Position numbers and translations under genes: made by a program
Shown: piece after piece, positions 9,287 through 18,196 of the stretch
Numbering within the stretch: position 1 is the first letter of the stretch
Layout: each line of letters opens with the position of its first letter
The notes under the pieces: model-generated
Databases searched by the model: none
The model's input: only the letters and a program-made list of their open reading frames with translations
What the model was told of the DNA's origin: nothing
Assembly (NCBI RefSeq): GCF_000425045.1
Contig: NZ_AULA01000002.1
Span: 62,001-126,000, forward strand
Direction of reading: 5' to 3'
Length of the DNA stretch: 64,000 bases
DNA from: Acidaminococcus intestini DSM 21505
GTDB taxonomy: Bacteria; Bacillota; Negativicutes; Acidaminococcales; Acidaminococcaceae

Positions 9287-10894
9287 TTACACATTTTTCA
9301 TGATGTCGTCGACGTATTTCTTGATCTTCATGAGGCGTCCCTTGATATCCGGGACAAGAGCCACATTGTGGACCACTTTCTGCATGATCCGCCCCTTGTA
9401 GACCAAGTAGGTCTTTTCGAGGCTGTGCATCAGGTCGCTCAATTCCTGGACAGCCGGTTCCATCTGGACAACCTCCGTCGGGATGATATGCCACTGCGTC
9501 CCATCGATGACAGCCGTATCGCCATAATTGGGGATATAGGCAGCTGTTCCCAATTCCGTCCGAAGCAATTCAGCAAAGGTGGCTGCAGAATCGTATTCAC
9601 CATGGACCACAAAGAATGCGTTGGGGCGCCGGATCATGCCCTTATAAAGGTCCATCATCTGATGTTTATCCGCATGGGCCGAAAAGCCGGTCATATTATA
9701 GATTTTGGCTCCGACGACGATTTCTTCGCCCATAATCTTGACTTTCTTGGCACCATCCACGAGCTGCCGTCCCAAACTGCCTTCTGCCTGATAGCCGGCA
9801 AATATGACGGAACTATCCTTACGCCACAGGTTGTGTTTCAAATGATGGAGCACACGGCCCGCGTCAGCCATGCCGCTGGCAGAAATGATGATCATTGGGC
9901 TTGGCATGTCATTGATGGCCCGCGATTCTTCCGGTGTTTCAGTATAATGGACGTTGGGCATGTCGATGAGGCGTCCCCCCTGTTTTTGATAGATGGACCG
10001 TGCCTCTTCATCATACTCATCCGGATTGAAGAGCATGACCTTGGTTGCTTTAATGGCCATAGGGCTATCAACCATAATGGGAACAGTTGGAAGCTTACCG
10101 CTTGACATGAGTTTCTGGAAATAGTAGAGCATGACCTGTGTACGGCCAACGGCAAAGGCCGGAATGATGATGTTGCCGCCGCGGGAAAGGGCATCCTTGA
10201 TGATTTCGAGAAGTTCTGCCTCGCGGTCTGCCGTTTCATGGACCCGGTTGCCATAAGTGGATTCCGTGATGATGAAATCCGCTCCGGAAAGCTGATGGGG
10301 ATCATCAAGGATAGGCACGTTTGGCTGGCCAATATCGCCCGTATAGATGAGCTTTGTTTCCTTGCCGTTTTCGCGTACAATGACATTTACGAGGGCACTT
10401 CCTAGGATATGACCGGCAACACGGAAGCGAATGGTCACCCCGTCACAAATTTCAAAATTTTCATCATAATCGTGGCAGACAAACTGTTTTAATGCCAGAT
10501 ACGCGTCGTCCACGGTATAAAGGGGCGTCACGGCTTCTTTGCCTTTACGCAGTCCTTTACGGGTCTCGATCTCCGCATCCTGTTCCTGGATATGGCCGCA
10601 GTCCGGCAAGAGGATCTCGCACAGCTCCTTTGTTACATGGGTACAGTAAATGGGGCCTTTAAAGCCTTCCTTGACGAGACGGGGCAAAAGCCCGCTGTGG
10701 TCGACATGGGCATGGCTGAGTACAACCGCGTCGATTTCACCAGGGTGAAAGGCAAATGGTTTGCGATTGAGGCTGCGGATCAGTTTGGGCCCTTGGAACA
10801 TGCCACAGTCAAGCAGGATTTTCTTGCTGCCCACTTCAAGCATGTGGCAGGAACCTGTTACGACCTTATCGGCACCGAGGAACCGGATCTTCAT
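9287..10894 (-). CDS. Metallo-beta-lactamase/beta-CASP family hydrolase with RNA-metabolism domain
   Basis: A 535-residue protein of the CPSF/YSH1-like group of beta-CASP hydrolases, whose members are usually Zn-dependent RNases. The lactamase core carries VLSHAHVDHSG near residue 65 (the HxHxDH metal motif); the beta-CASP part contains FAVGRTQVMLYY and PIMVDSPMA, followed by IIISASGM and a late GFSAHAD and HGE, and the RMMBL domain ends around residue 460. The roughly 60-residue tail is basic and may be helical. I start at ATG 10894, with AAGGAAGG eight bases upstream, rather than at the GTG three codons earlier. It is not the canonical RNase J form; the actual substrate is not known. Confidence 0.88.
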   Translation of the reverse strand: MKIRFLGADKVVTGSCHMLEVGSKKILLDCGMFQGPKLIRSLNRKPFAFHPGEIDAVVLSHAHVDHSGLLPRLVKEGFKGPIYCTHVTKELCEILLPDCGHIQEQDAEIETRKGLRKGKEAVTPLYTVDDAYLALKQFVCHDYDENFEICDGVTIRFRVAGHILGSALVNVIVRENGKETKLIYTGDIGQPNVPILDDPHQLSGADFIITESTYGNRVHETADREAELLEIIKDALSRGGNIIIPAFAVGRTQVMLYYFQKLMSSGKLPTVPIMVDSPMAIKATKVMLFNPDEYDEEARSIYQKQGGRLIDMPNVHYTETPEESRAINDMPSPMIIISASGMADAGRVLHHLKHNLWRKDSSVIFAGYQAEGSLGRQLVDGAKKVKIMGEEIVVGAKIYNMTGFSAHADKHQMMDLYKGMIRRPNAFFVVHGEYDSAATFAELLRTELGTAAYIPNYGDTAVIDGTQWHIIPTEVVQMEPAVQELSDLMHSLEKTYLVYKGRIMQKVVHNVALVPDIKGRLMKIKKYVDDIMKNV

Positions 10895-10995
10895 GATAGT
10901 CACCTTCCTTAGCGGAAATATTTTCTGATTATTGCCTATATTATACCATGTATATGTGACAAAAAGAGGAAAAAATTTCCCCCTTTTTTACCCAA

Positions 10996-11039
10996 AAAGA
11001 AAAACCCCTGCAGCAAGCCGTAGCGGCTCCTTGCAGGGG
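10996..11039 (-). terminator. Intrinsic terminator of polC
   Basis: On the minus strand the arms CCCCTGCA and TGCAGGGG enclose an inner stem (AGCCG/CGGCT) and are followed by TTTTTCTTTTT, directly after the polC stop codon. Confidence 0.88.
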
Positions 11040-11046
11040 AAATCCC

Positions 11047-14000
11047 TCAAAAAAGTTCAATCTGATCCGTCTCAGGCAGGCCTTCAAGGACTCCCAGGTC
11101 GGCCAGGACTTCTACAGCGGTATTGCTGATCTTGGCCCGGTTCCGCAAGTCTTCCCTTGAAATGAAGGGGCCTTTGCTGCGGGCTTTTACAATATTTTCA
11201 GCGGCGACACCGCCAATTCCGCCAATGGCACCCAAGGGCGGCAAAAGACCTTTATCGGTTACAATGAATTGATGAGCATCAGAACGGTACAGGTCCACGT
11301 CTTCAAATTCAAATCCCCGGGCGAGCATTTCCACGGCCAGTTCCATATAGGTGGCCGTTTCCTTGTCGTTGACAGAAGCCTTTGTTCCCTGCTGTCCTAC
11401 ATTCTTGATGAAGGAACGCATGAAATTGATGCCTTTATGGACTTCCACAAAGTCAAACTTCGGGGCCCGGATCGTAAAATAGGCCGAATAAAATTCCTTT
11501 GGATGATGGACCTTACAGTAGGCAATGCGGTAAGCCGACAGGACATACGCTACGGCATGGGCTTTAGGGAAAAGATACTGCAGCGTTTTGCAGCTCTTGA
11601 TATAGAATTCAGGAATATTGGCTTTCTTGAAAGCTTCTTCCTGCTCGGCCTTGAAGCCCTGTTTATGGGCTTTTCCTTTACGGGCCCATTCCATGATGCC
11701 AAAAGCCATGCTGGGCTCCATGCCTTTATTGATGAGCCAGTTCATGATATCGTCACGAGTTGAGATGGTATCTTCTGTTGGCGTCCCGTTCTTGATCAGG
11801 TCCTGAGCATTGTTGAGCCATACGTCGGTTCCGTGGGAGTACCCGGAAATACGCAGGAGGTCGGAAAAATTCTTTGGCTTAACGTCAGAAATCATCTGCC
11901 GTACAAAGCGGGTCCCACATTCCGGGACACCGTAGGTCGCAACGTCGGTCATGATGTCTTCAGGGGACACACCAATGGATTTGGTACTAAGGAAAAGCTC
12001 CATCGTATCAGGGTCGCCTACAGGAATATTCTTGCAGTAGCCCTCCCCCAGCATGTTATCAAGCATACGGATCATGGTCGGATCATCGTGGCCGAGGATA
12101 TCAAGCTTAACGATACGGTCATTGATGGAATAATAATCATAATGGGTCGTGATGGTGCCGCAGGTCGGATCGTCAGCTGGGTAGGAAACAGGCGTCAGAT
12201 AATGGACGTCAAGATCGCGCGGCACAACCATGATCCCGGCCGGATGCTGACCGGTGGTCCTTTTGACACCGACAAGCTTTGGGATGAGGCCTTCGATAAA
12301 AGCCGTCCGTTTGGGTTCGTTGCGGTTTTCATAGTACTTCTTAATGTAGCCATAAGCCGTCTTATCGGCAATGGTTCCCAGCGTGCCGGCGCGGAAGACA
12401 TTATCCCGACCAAAGAGGTCTTCTGTGTATTTATGGGCCCGCGGCTGGTATTCACCGGAGAAGTTCAGATCGATATCAGGAACTTTATCCCCGTGGAATC
12501 CCAGAAAGACGGCAAACGGGATATTGTGGCCATCCTTGACCATCATGGTCCCGCATTCCGGGCAAGCCTTGTCAGCAAGGTCAAAACCGGAGCCGACACT
12601 GCCATCGGTAAACCACTCCGTATGGTAGCAATGAGGACAGCGATAATGCGGCGGAAGGGGATTCACTTCCGTAATGTTCAGCATGGTTGCAACAAAAGAA
12701 GAACCTACACTGCCTCTGGACCCTACCATGTACCCGTCGTCATTGGATTTTTTGACGAGCAGGTGGGCAATGTAATACAAGACGGAAAAGCCATTGCCAA
12801 TAATGGATGACAGTTCGAGTTTAAGGCGGTCCTCCACGATTTTAGGCAGTTTTGGTCCATACCATTCATGGGCCCTGCCATAACTCATGGATTCCACTTT
12901 TTCCTTCGCCCCGGGAATCATCGGGGAATAGAGCTGATCTCGGTCTGGGACAGGTTTGAACTTTTCAATCATGTCGTTGATCTTATTGGTATTTTCGACA
13001 ACGACCTCATAGGCCCGTTCCTTCCCCAAATAGGAAAATTCTTCAAGCATCTCTTCCGTTGTCCGCAGGTACAAGGGCGGCTGCTCCTCATCAGGATAGC
13101 CCATACCGGCCTGCAGGATGCGGCGGGCAATGGCATCCTCAGGATTGAGGAAGTGGACGTCGCAAGTGGCTACGACGAGTTTTCCCAATTCATCCCCCAA
13201 GGCGAGAATCTTTTTATTGATGGTCTGCAGGTCTTCCCAAGTATTGATTTCCGGATAACGGTCATCGCGGAGCAGGTACTGGTTATTCCCGCAGGGCTGG
13301 ATTTCAAGGTAATCATAAAAATCGGCAATTTGAAGGAGCTCTTCGTGGCTTGCTCCCGAAAGGATTGCGCGGTAAACTTCACCGGCTGCACAGGCTGAAC
13401 CAATGATGATGTCGTCGCGGTACTGCTCAATGAGTCCCTTGGTCATACGGGGCCGCTTTGGCTTTCCCCCAAAATACTGCAAGTGGGAAAGGGACACAAG
13501 GCGGTATAGGTTCCGCAGGCCAGCAAAGCTTTTTGCCAGCAGGATGATGTGGTAATTTTTCTTATCTTCCTTACTGTGGCAAAGGTATCCTTCTACCCCA
13601 AAAATCAGCTTGAAGTCCTTGAACTTCACTGCCTCATCATAGGCAAAAGGATAAGCCTGGACCACACCATGGTCCGTAATGGCAAGGGCCTTGTGACCCC
13701 ATTTTGCCGCCGTATCGACAAGTTCTTCAATAGGCGTCAGGCCATCCATCTTGCTCATTTTGGTATGGCAGTGAAGCTCAATCCGCTTGACTTCCGACTT
13801 GTCTTCCCGTGCTTTTTTGGGCAGGAGCATGATGCCCTTGACGATGGTCATGACCAGTTCGCTGTTTTCATAGCGGTCCACTTCCACATTGCCCTGGATA
13901 AGGACATGGGATCCCTTGGGAATCTTTTTCTGGAGAGCTTCTGCCTCCTTCTTGTTCTTGACCAAATCATTTTCTTCCTTAAAGGACCCAAAACGGATCT

Positions 14001-14679
14001 TGGCCAAGAGTCCATTCGTCTCATCGCGCAGCAAAATAGAAAGGATAACAGCATTGGTCCGCAGTTCCCGTTCTTCAAAGCCAACAACGTCACCTTCAAC
14101 GACAACGCCGTTTTCCTCTTCGACAATTTCATCCATGGTCCGCGGTTTTTTCGTTATCTTACGGCCATAGACGACATCCTTGCCGCCGCTTTTTTGATTG
14201 CCCTGCTGCTGCAGGGCGCGCAGGGCATTTTGATAGGCCTTGCTTTGAAAGGTCATTTCCGCGGCCGCATCCATGGGTTCTTCATTCTCGTCCAGCAGTT
14301 CCGGCGGTTCTTCCGGAAGAGGAATGATTTCCATTTCCGGCATTTCGGGCAAAGAAAAAGCAACGTCCACGGAATCCCTCGGTTTATCTTCCTCACAGGG
14401 AGGATAGACATCCCTCGCCTTTTCATTGATGAAGGAGACCTCCTCAACGCAGCAGGCAGCGGCAATTTTCTTTGCCACTGCCATGAGGTTCTGTTCTTCC
14501 AGAGGATTGGTTTCTACGCCATAGGAGATCTTCCACGTATTGGTCCGCTCATTGATTTCAACATAGTCAAGCGGGATTTTCCTGATACAGGCATTCTGTT
14601 CCGGAGACAGTTCCAACGTTTGCAGGAAGGAAAGGAAGTTATGTCTGTCCGGAATGATCCGATAACTCTCAGAATGCAT
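11047..14679 (-). CDS. polC: DNA polymerase III alpha subunit, PolC type, lacking the internal exonuclease domain
   Basis: PolC is the main replicative polymerase of low-G+C Gram-positive lineages. The 1210 residues show the N-terminal domain, an OB-fold (about 180-290), the PHP domain (ELHCHTKMSKMDGL near 301; ITDHGVV near 334), the PolC zinc knuckle (CPHC...CPEC), the catalytic PDIDLNF, the HPAGIMVVP and VKLDILGHDDPT blocks, helix-hairpin-helix motifs and a terminal QIELF that fits a beta-clamp-binding site. Typical PolC is about 1440 residues because a DEDD 3'-5' exonuclease interrupts the PHP domain. Here FGVEGYL (about 360) passes almost directly into NYHIILLAKS (about 375) and no DVETTGL-like exonuclease motif exists. 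The frame is intact, so this is not a simple frameshift. Confidence 0.96.
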   Translation of the reverse strand: MHSESYRIIPDRHNFLSFLQTLELSPEQNACIRKIPLDYVEINERTNTWKISYGVETNPLEEQNLMAVAKKIAAACCVEEVSFINEKARDVYPPCEEDKPRDSVDVAFSLPEMPEMEIIPLPEEPPELLDENEEPMDAAAEMTFQSKAYQNALRALQQQGNQKSGGKDVVYGRKITKKPRTMDEIVEEENGVVVEGDVVGFEERELRTNAVILSILLRDETNGLLAKIRFGSFKEENDLVKNKKEAEALQKKIPKGSHVLIQGNVEVDRYENSELVMTIVKGIMLLPKKAREDKSEVKRIELHCHTKMSKMDGLTPIEELVDTAAKWGHKALAITDHGVVQAYPFAYDEAVKFKDFKLIFGVEGYLCHSKEDKKNYHIILLAKSFAGLRNLYRLVSLSHLQYFGGKPKRPRMTKGLIEQYRDDIIIGSACAAGEVYRAILSGASHEELLQIADFYDYLEIQPCGNNQYLLRDDRYPEINTWEDLQTINKKILALGDELGKLVVATCDVHFLNPEDAIARRILQAGMGYPDEEQPPLYLRTTEEMLEEFSYLGKERAYEVVVENTNKINDMIEKFKPVPDRDQLYSPMIPGAKEKVESMSYGRAHEWYGPKLPKIVEDRLKLELSSIIGNGFSVLYYIAHLLVKKSNDDGYMVGSRGSVGSSFVATMLNITEVNPLPPHYRCPHCYHTEWFTDGSVGSGFDLADKACPECGTMMVKDGHNIPFAVFLGFHGDKVPDIDLNFSGEYQPRAHKYTEDLFGRDNVFRAGTLGTIADKTAYGYIKKYYENRNEPKRTAFIEGLIPKLVGVKRTTGQHPAGIMVVPRDLDVHYLTPVSYPADDPTCGTITTHYDYYSINDRIVKLDILGHDDPTMIRMLDNMLGEGYCKNIPVGDPDTMELFLSTKSIGVSPEDIMTDVATYGVPECGTRFVRQMISDVKPKNFSDLLRISGYSHGTDVWLNNAQDLIKNGTPTEDTISTRDDIMNWLINKGMEPSMAFGIMEWARKGKAHKQGFKAEQEEAFKKANIPEFYIKSCKTLQYLFPKAHAVAYVLSAYRIAYCKVHHPKEFYSAYFTIRAPKFDFVEVHKGINFMRSFIKNVGQQGTKASVNDKETATYMELAVEMLARGFEFEDVDLYRSDAHQFIVTDKGLLPPLGAIGGIGGVAAENIVKARSKGPFISREDLRNRAKISNTAVEVLADLGVLEGLPETDQIELF

Positions 14680-14687
14680 GATGCCTC

Positions 14688-15374
14688 CTATTCTTCCATA
14701 TTCGACAGATTCTTTATTTTTTTGACGGCTCTCAGTTGGAGGAGTCCATCAAGGATTTCATTGGCATTTTCATATTTGCTGATCTTGGCATTGACAACGA
14801 TCCGTAAGGTTTGTTCTTCCGGCCGGCTTGCCATATCAAGGACGCGGGTCTTCACGTTATGACGGGAAAAGTAGTCCATGACATCCATCATACTGTCCGG
14901 ATTGCTCTCACAGACGATGGCGAGCTTTACTTTCACATTGCGTCCCGAAGGAAGGACTTTTTTTTCGATTCCCCGAATGGCCATCAAGGTAATGAGGGAC
15001 ACGATGGTAGCCACGACCCCCAGACCAAGCATACCGCAGCCAACGGTAAGCCCAATGGCAGAAACCATCCAGACGCTGGCCGCGGTTGTAAGCCCCTTGA
15101 CCGTAAGTCCCTCATGCAGGATGGTACCGGCGCCTAAGAAGCCGACACCGGTCACAACCTGGGAAGCAATCCGGGACGGGTCGCGGTTCAGAGGATGACC
15201 GTCAATGCCATAAATGGAAACAATCATCAAAAGGGCTGACCCCGTTGCCACCAGCACATGGGTCCTAAGGCCTGCCGGACGGTCTCCGGCGCTGCGCTCC
15301 AGACCAATGATCCCGCCGAGAAAAGCGGTTAGGAGAAGCCGGAGCACAAGATGCATGAACTGAGTGTCAAACAT
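14688..15374 (-). CDS. MgtC/SapB family membrane protein
   Basis: A 228-residue inner-membrane protein of the MgtC family, linked in other bacteria to growth at low Mg2+ and survival in macrophages, although many relatives have no known role. The N-terminal 140 residues contain four to five hydrophobic helices and the family blocks IIGLERSAGDRPAGLRTHVL, DPSRIASQVVTGVGFLGAG and LTTAASVW. The C-terminal part (KVKLAIVCESNPDSMMDV and following) looks like an ACT-like soluble domain. It sits eight bases before polC, between proS and polC, which is not part of the usual Firmicute order. Confidence 0.9.
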   Translation of the reverse strand: MFDTQFMHLVLRLLLTAFLGGIIGLERSAGDRPAGLRTHVLVATGSALLMIVSIYGIDGHPLNRDPSRIASQVVTGVGFLGAGTILHEGLTVKGLTTAASVWMVSAIGLTVGCGMLGLGVVATIVSLITLMAIRGIEKKVLPSGRNVKVKLAIVCESNPDSMMDVMDYFSRHNVKTRVLDMASRPEEQTLRIVVNAKISKYENANEILDGLLQLRAVKKIKNLSNMEE

Positions 15375-15399
15375 GGGTCAAACCTCCTTCACGATCAGC

Positions 15400-17115
15400 T
15401 TACAACGTCTTGGAAAGGATATCCTTCAAAGCGGACACGTAATCCCCGTCCAAGGGCAAATCGCACATTTCACCGGTATAGCGAACCTTGACTTCCATGG
15501 CGCCCCGCTGCAAAGTCTTGGGGCCAACCACGACGCGGACGGGATAACCGATGAGGTCGGCATCCTTGAATTTGACACCAGCCCGTTCATCACGGTCATC
15601 AAGGATGGCATCGATTCCCTGGGCATTGAGGGCCTGATAGATTTCCCCTGCCTTGGCAAAGCTTTCTTCATCCTTTACATTGACAGGCAAAACGATTACT
15701 TCATAAGGGGCGATGTTTTTGGGCATGATGGCTCCGTTTGCATCATGGTACTGTTCTATAACAGCTGCCAGGGTCCGGCCGACACCGATGCCATAGGAGC
15801 CCATGTAAAACGGCTTTTCCTTCCCTTCCGGGTCAAGGAACGTGGCATGGAGGGCTTCGGAGTATTTGGTATAGAGTTTGAAGACCTGCCCCACTTCAAT
15901 GCCTCGGGCTTCTTTCAAATGCCCTTTGCAGTGAGGGCACTGGTCCCCTTCATGGGCCGTGCGGATGTCAAGGACCTTGGTATAGACAAAGTCACGACAA
16001 GGTTCGGCGTCAACATAATGGGTATCCACTTCATTGGCACCACAGCAGACATTGTGCATATTCATGACCGTGGCGTCAATGAGGATGGTGCACTTATTAA
16101 GGTCGAGTCCAATAGGGCCCATAAAGCCCGGAACGGTTCCTGCCGCCCGGATCTGCTCGTCGGAAGCCATCATGACTTCATTGGCCCCAACCGCATTGGT
16201 GACCTTGATTTCGTTCACTTCATGGTCGCCGCGGACAAAACAAAGGATCAGACCGCCCTTATCGCTTGTCAGAGCAACGGCCTTGACGCTCTTTTCAATC
16301 GGTGCATGGAGATACTCACAGACCGCTTCAATGGTGTTGCAGCCCGGGGTACCTATGGTATGAAGCTCGCGCGGAGCTTCCTCTTGGCTGGGCAGGGCTT
16401 CACATTCAGCCTTTTCCACATCGGCTGCATAATCACACGTATCACAGTACACAATGCCAGCTTCGCCGCTTGCCGCGATTCCCATGAATTCATGGGATCC
16501 ATTGCCGCCAATGGCGCCGGGGTCTGCTTCAACCGGTCGGTAGTTGAGCCCGCAGCGGTCAAAGATGCGGGCGTAGGCATCATACATCTTCTGATAGGAC
16601 TCATCAAGGCCCGCTTCATCCGCATCGAAGGTATAGGCATCCTTCATGATGAATTCGCGGCTTCTCATGAGGCCGAAGCGGGGCCGCTTTTCATCACGGA
16701 ACTTGCTCTGGATCTGATAAAGGCTCGTCGGCAGCTGACGGTAGGAATGGAGCTCATTCTTAACGAGGGTGGTAATCATTTCTTCATGCGTTGGGCCCAG
16801 GCAGAATTCTCGGCCGTGGCGATCCCGCACACGGAACATTTCCGCCCCATAGACATCCCAACGGCCGCTTTCCTTCCAGATTTCGGAAGGCTGTACAATC
16901 GGCATCATGATTTCCTGCGAATCGATGGCGTCCATTTCCTCCCGGATGATGCGTTCAATCTTCTTGATGCTTTTCCACGCCAGTGGAAGGTAGGTATAAA
17001 GCCCGCCAGCAATCTTACGGATATAGCCAGCACGCAGCATCAATTTGTGGCTTTCAAGGACAGCTTCTGCCGGCACTTCACGAAGGGTCGGCGCATAGAG
17101 TTTTGAAACGAGCAT
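15400..17115 (-). CDS. proS: Prolyl-tRNA synthetase
   Basis: Class II aminoacyl-tRNA synthetase that attaches proline to tRNA-Pro. The 571 residues are the bacterial type with the cis-editing INS domain between motifs 2 and 3 (roughly residues 230-390). Visible blocks are the N-terminal SHKLMLRAGYIRKIAGGLY, FRDEKRPRFGLMRSREFIMKDAYTF (motif 2), the GSYGIGVGRTLAAVIEQ motif 3 and the anticodon-binding C-terminus with VGPKTLQRG. The start codon overlaps the ispG stop by one base (TAATG), which indicates coupling. A tRNA-Pro(CGG) gene is also in this window. Confidence 0.97.
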   Translation of the reverse strand: MLVSKLYAPTLREVPAEAVLESHKLMLRAGYIRKIAGGLYTYLPLAWKSIKKIERIIREEMDAIDSQEIMMPIVQPSEIWKESGRWDVYGAEMFRVRDRHGREFCLGPTHEEMITTLVKNELHSYRQLPTSLYQIQSKFRDEKRPRFGLMRSREFIMKDAYTFDADEAGLDESYQKMYDAYARIFDRCGLNYRPVEADPGAIGGNGSHEFMGIAASGEAGIVYCDTCDYAADVEKAECEALPSQEEAPRELHTIGTPGCNTIEAVCEYLHAPIEKSVKAVALTSDKGGLILCFVRGDHEVNEIKVTNAVGANEVMMASDEQIRAAGTVPGFMGPIGLDLNKCTILIDATVMNMHNVCCGANEVDTHYVDAEPCRDFVYTKVLDIRTAHEGDQCPHCKGHLKEARGIEVGQVFKLYTKYSEALHATFLDPEGKEKPFYMGSYGIGVGRTLAAVIEQYHDANGAIMPKNIAPYEVIVLPVNVKDEESFAKAGEIYQALNAQGIDAILDDRDERAGVKFKDADLIGYPVRVVVGPKTLQRGAMEVKVRYTGEMCDLPLDGDYVSALKDILSKTL

Positions 17116-18185
17116 TATGAGTTCTTCCTTTCCTCAATGATTTTATGGATTTCAACAAACAGCTGATCGACAAGTTCATCTTCTGGGACACGGCGAAGGA
17201 TCTCCCCTTTGCGGAATAAAAGACCCTCCCCTTTTCCGCCGGCAATCCCCACATCGGCTTCCCTGGCTTCACCAGGACCATTGACAGCGCATCCCATGAC
17301 AGCAATGGTCAAAGGATCGCGGAGACCGGAGAGTCGTTTTTCCACTTCCAAGGCAAGCTTTTCCAAGGGAACACAGGTTCTGCCGCAAGTTGGACAGGAA
17401 ACAAGGGTCGGCCCATAGGTACGGAGGCCCAAGGACTTGAGAATTTCATAGGCAGTTACGACTTCTGGGCGAGGATCCCCCGTAAGGGATACACGGACCG
17501 TATCCCCAATACCCTCAGCAAGGAGGGTACCAATGCCAACGGCAGATTTGACGATGCCCATATGATAGGTTCCCGCTTCCGTAATGCCTACATGAAGGGG
17601 GTAATCGCAGGCCGCCGCCATCTTTCGATAGGCCTCTACCGTAAGGGGTACATCATGGGCCTTCAAGGAAATGACGATATCATGAAAATCCATCTCCTCA
17701 AGGATGCGGATGTGCCGCCAAGCCGCTTCTGCCATAGCATGGGCCGTAGGATGACCGTAGGCCTCCAAAAGGTCCTTGGGAAGCGAGCCCGCATTGACAC
17801 CAATTCGGATAGGAATACGACGTTCCTTGGCCTTTTTGACAACGGCCTCTACCCGGTCCCGTCCCCCAATATTGCCCGGATTGAGACGCAAGGCCGAAAC
17901 TCCGGCATCAATAGCGGCAAGGGCCAAGCGATAATCAAAATGGATATCGGCAATGACGGGAATGGGGCTTTCCTTGGTAATGACGGAAAGGGCCTCTGCA
18001 GCCTCCATGGTAGGAACCGCACAGCGGATCACTTCACAGCCCAGTTCTTGCAGGTCACGGATCTGGGCAAGGGTGGCTGCCGCGTCTTCCGTCTTTGTAT
18101 TGGTCATGGATTGGACTACGACGGGATGGCCGCCGCCAATGGTGACAGAACCGACCTGTACTTCCCTCGTTTTTCTTCTTTCCAT
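17115..18185 (-). CDS. ispG: 4-hydroxy-3-methylbut-2-enyl diphosphate synthase IspG
   Basis: IspG (GcpE) reduces MEcPP to HMBPP in the MEP isoprenoid pathway using a [4Fe-4S] cluster. The 356-residue bacterial short form contains the TIM-barrel start (VQSMTNTKTED), RLNPGNIGG, and the cluster cysteines in SCPTCGRTC near residue 265 and in MGCAVNGPGEA near 305. With dxr and uppS in the same operon, three steps of isoprenoid and lipid-carrier synthesis are co-transcribed. A ferredoxin gene upstream in the same run could supply electrons, which is inference. Confidence 0.97.
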   Translation of the reverse strand: MERRKTREVQVGSVTIGGGHPVVVQSMTNTKTEDAAATLAQIRDLQELGCEVIRCAVPTMEAAEALSVITKESPIPVIADIHFDYRLALAAIDAGVSALRLNPGNIGGRDRVEAVVKKAKERRIPIRIGVNAGSLPKDLLEAYGHPTAHAMAEAAWRHIRILEEMDFHDIVISLKAHDVPLTVEAYRKMAAACDYPLHVGITEAGTYHMGIVKSAVGIGTLLAEGIGDTVRVSLTGDPRPEVVTAYEILKSLGLRTYGPTLVSCPTCGRTCVPLEKLALEVEKRLSGLRDPLTIAVMGCAVNGPGEAREADVGIAGGKGEGLLFRKGEILRRVPEDELVDQLFVEIHKIIEERKNS

Positions 18186-18196
18186 ATTACATCTCC

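Noticed and set aside
15364-17106. A 580-codon plus-strand frame opposite proS
   Set aside because: Complementary to the whole of proS; the translated sequence has no recognisable domain and arises from codon bias.
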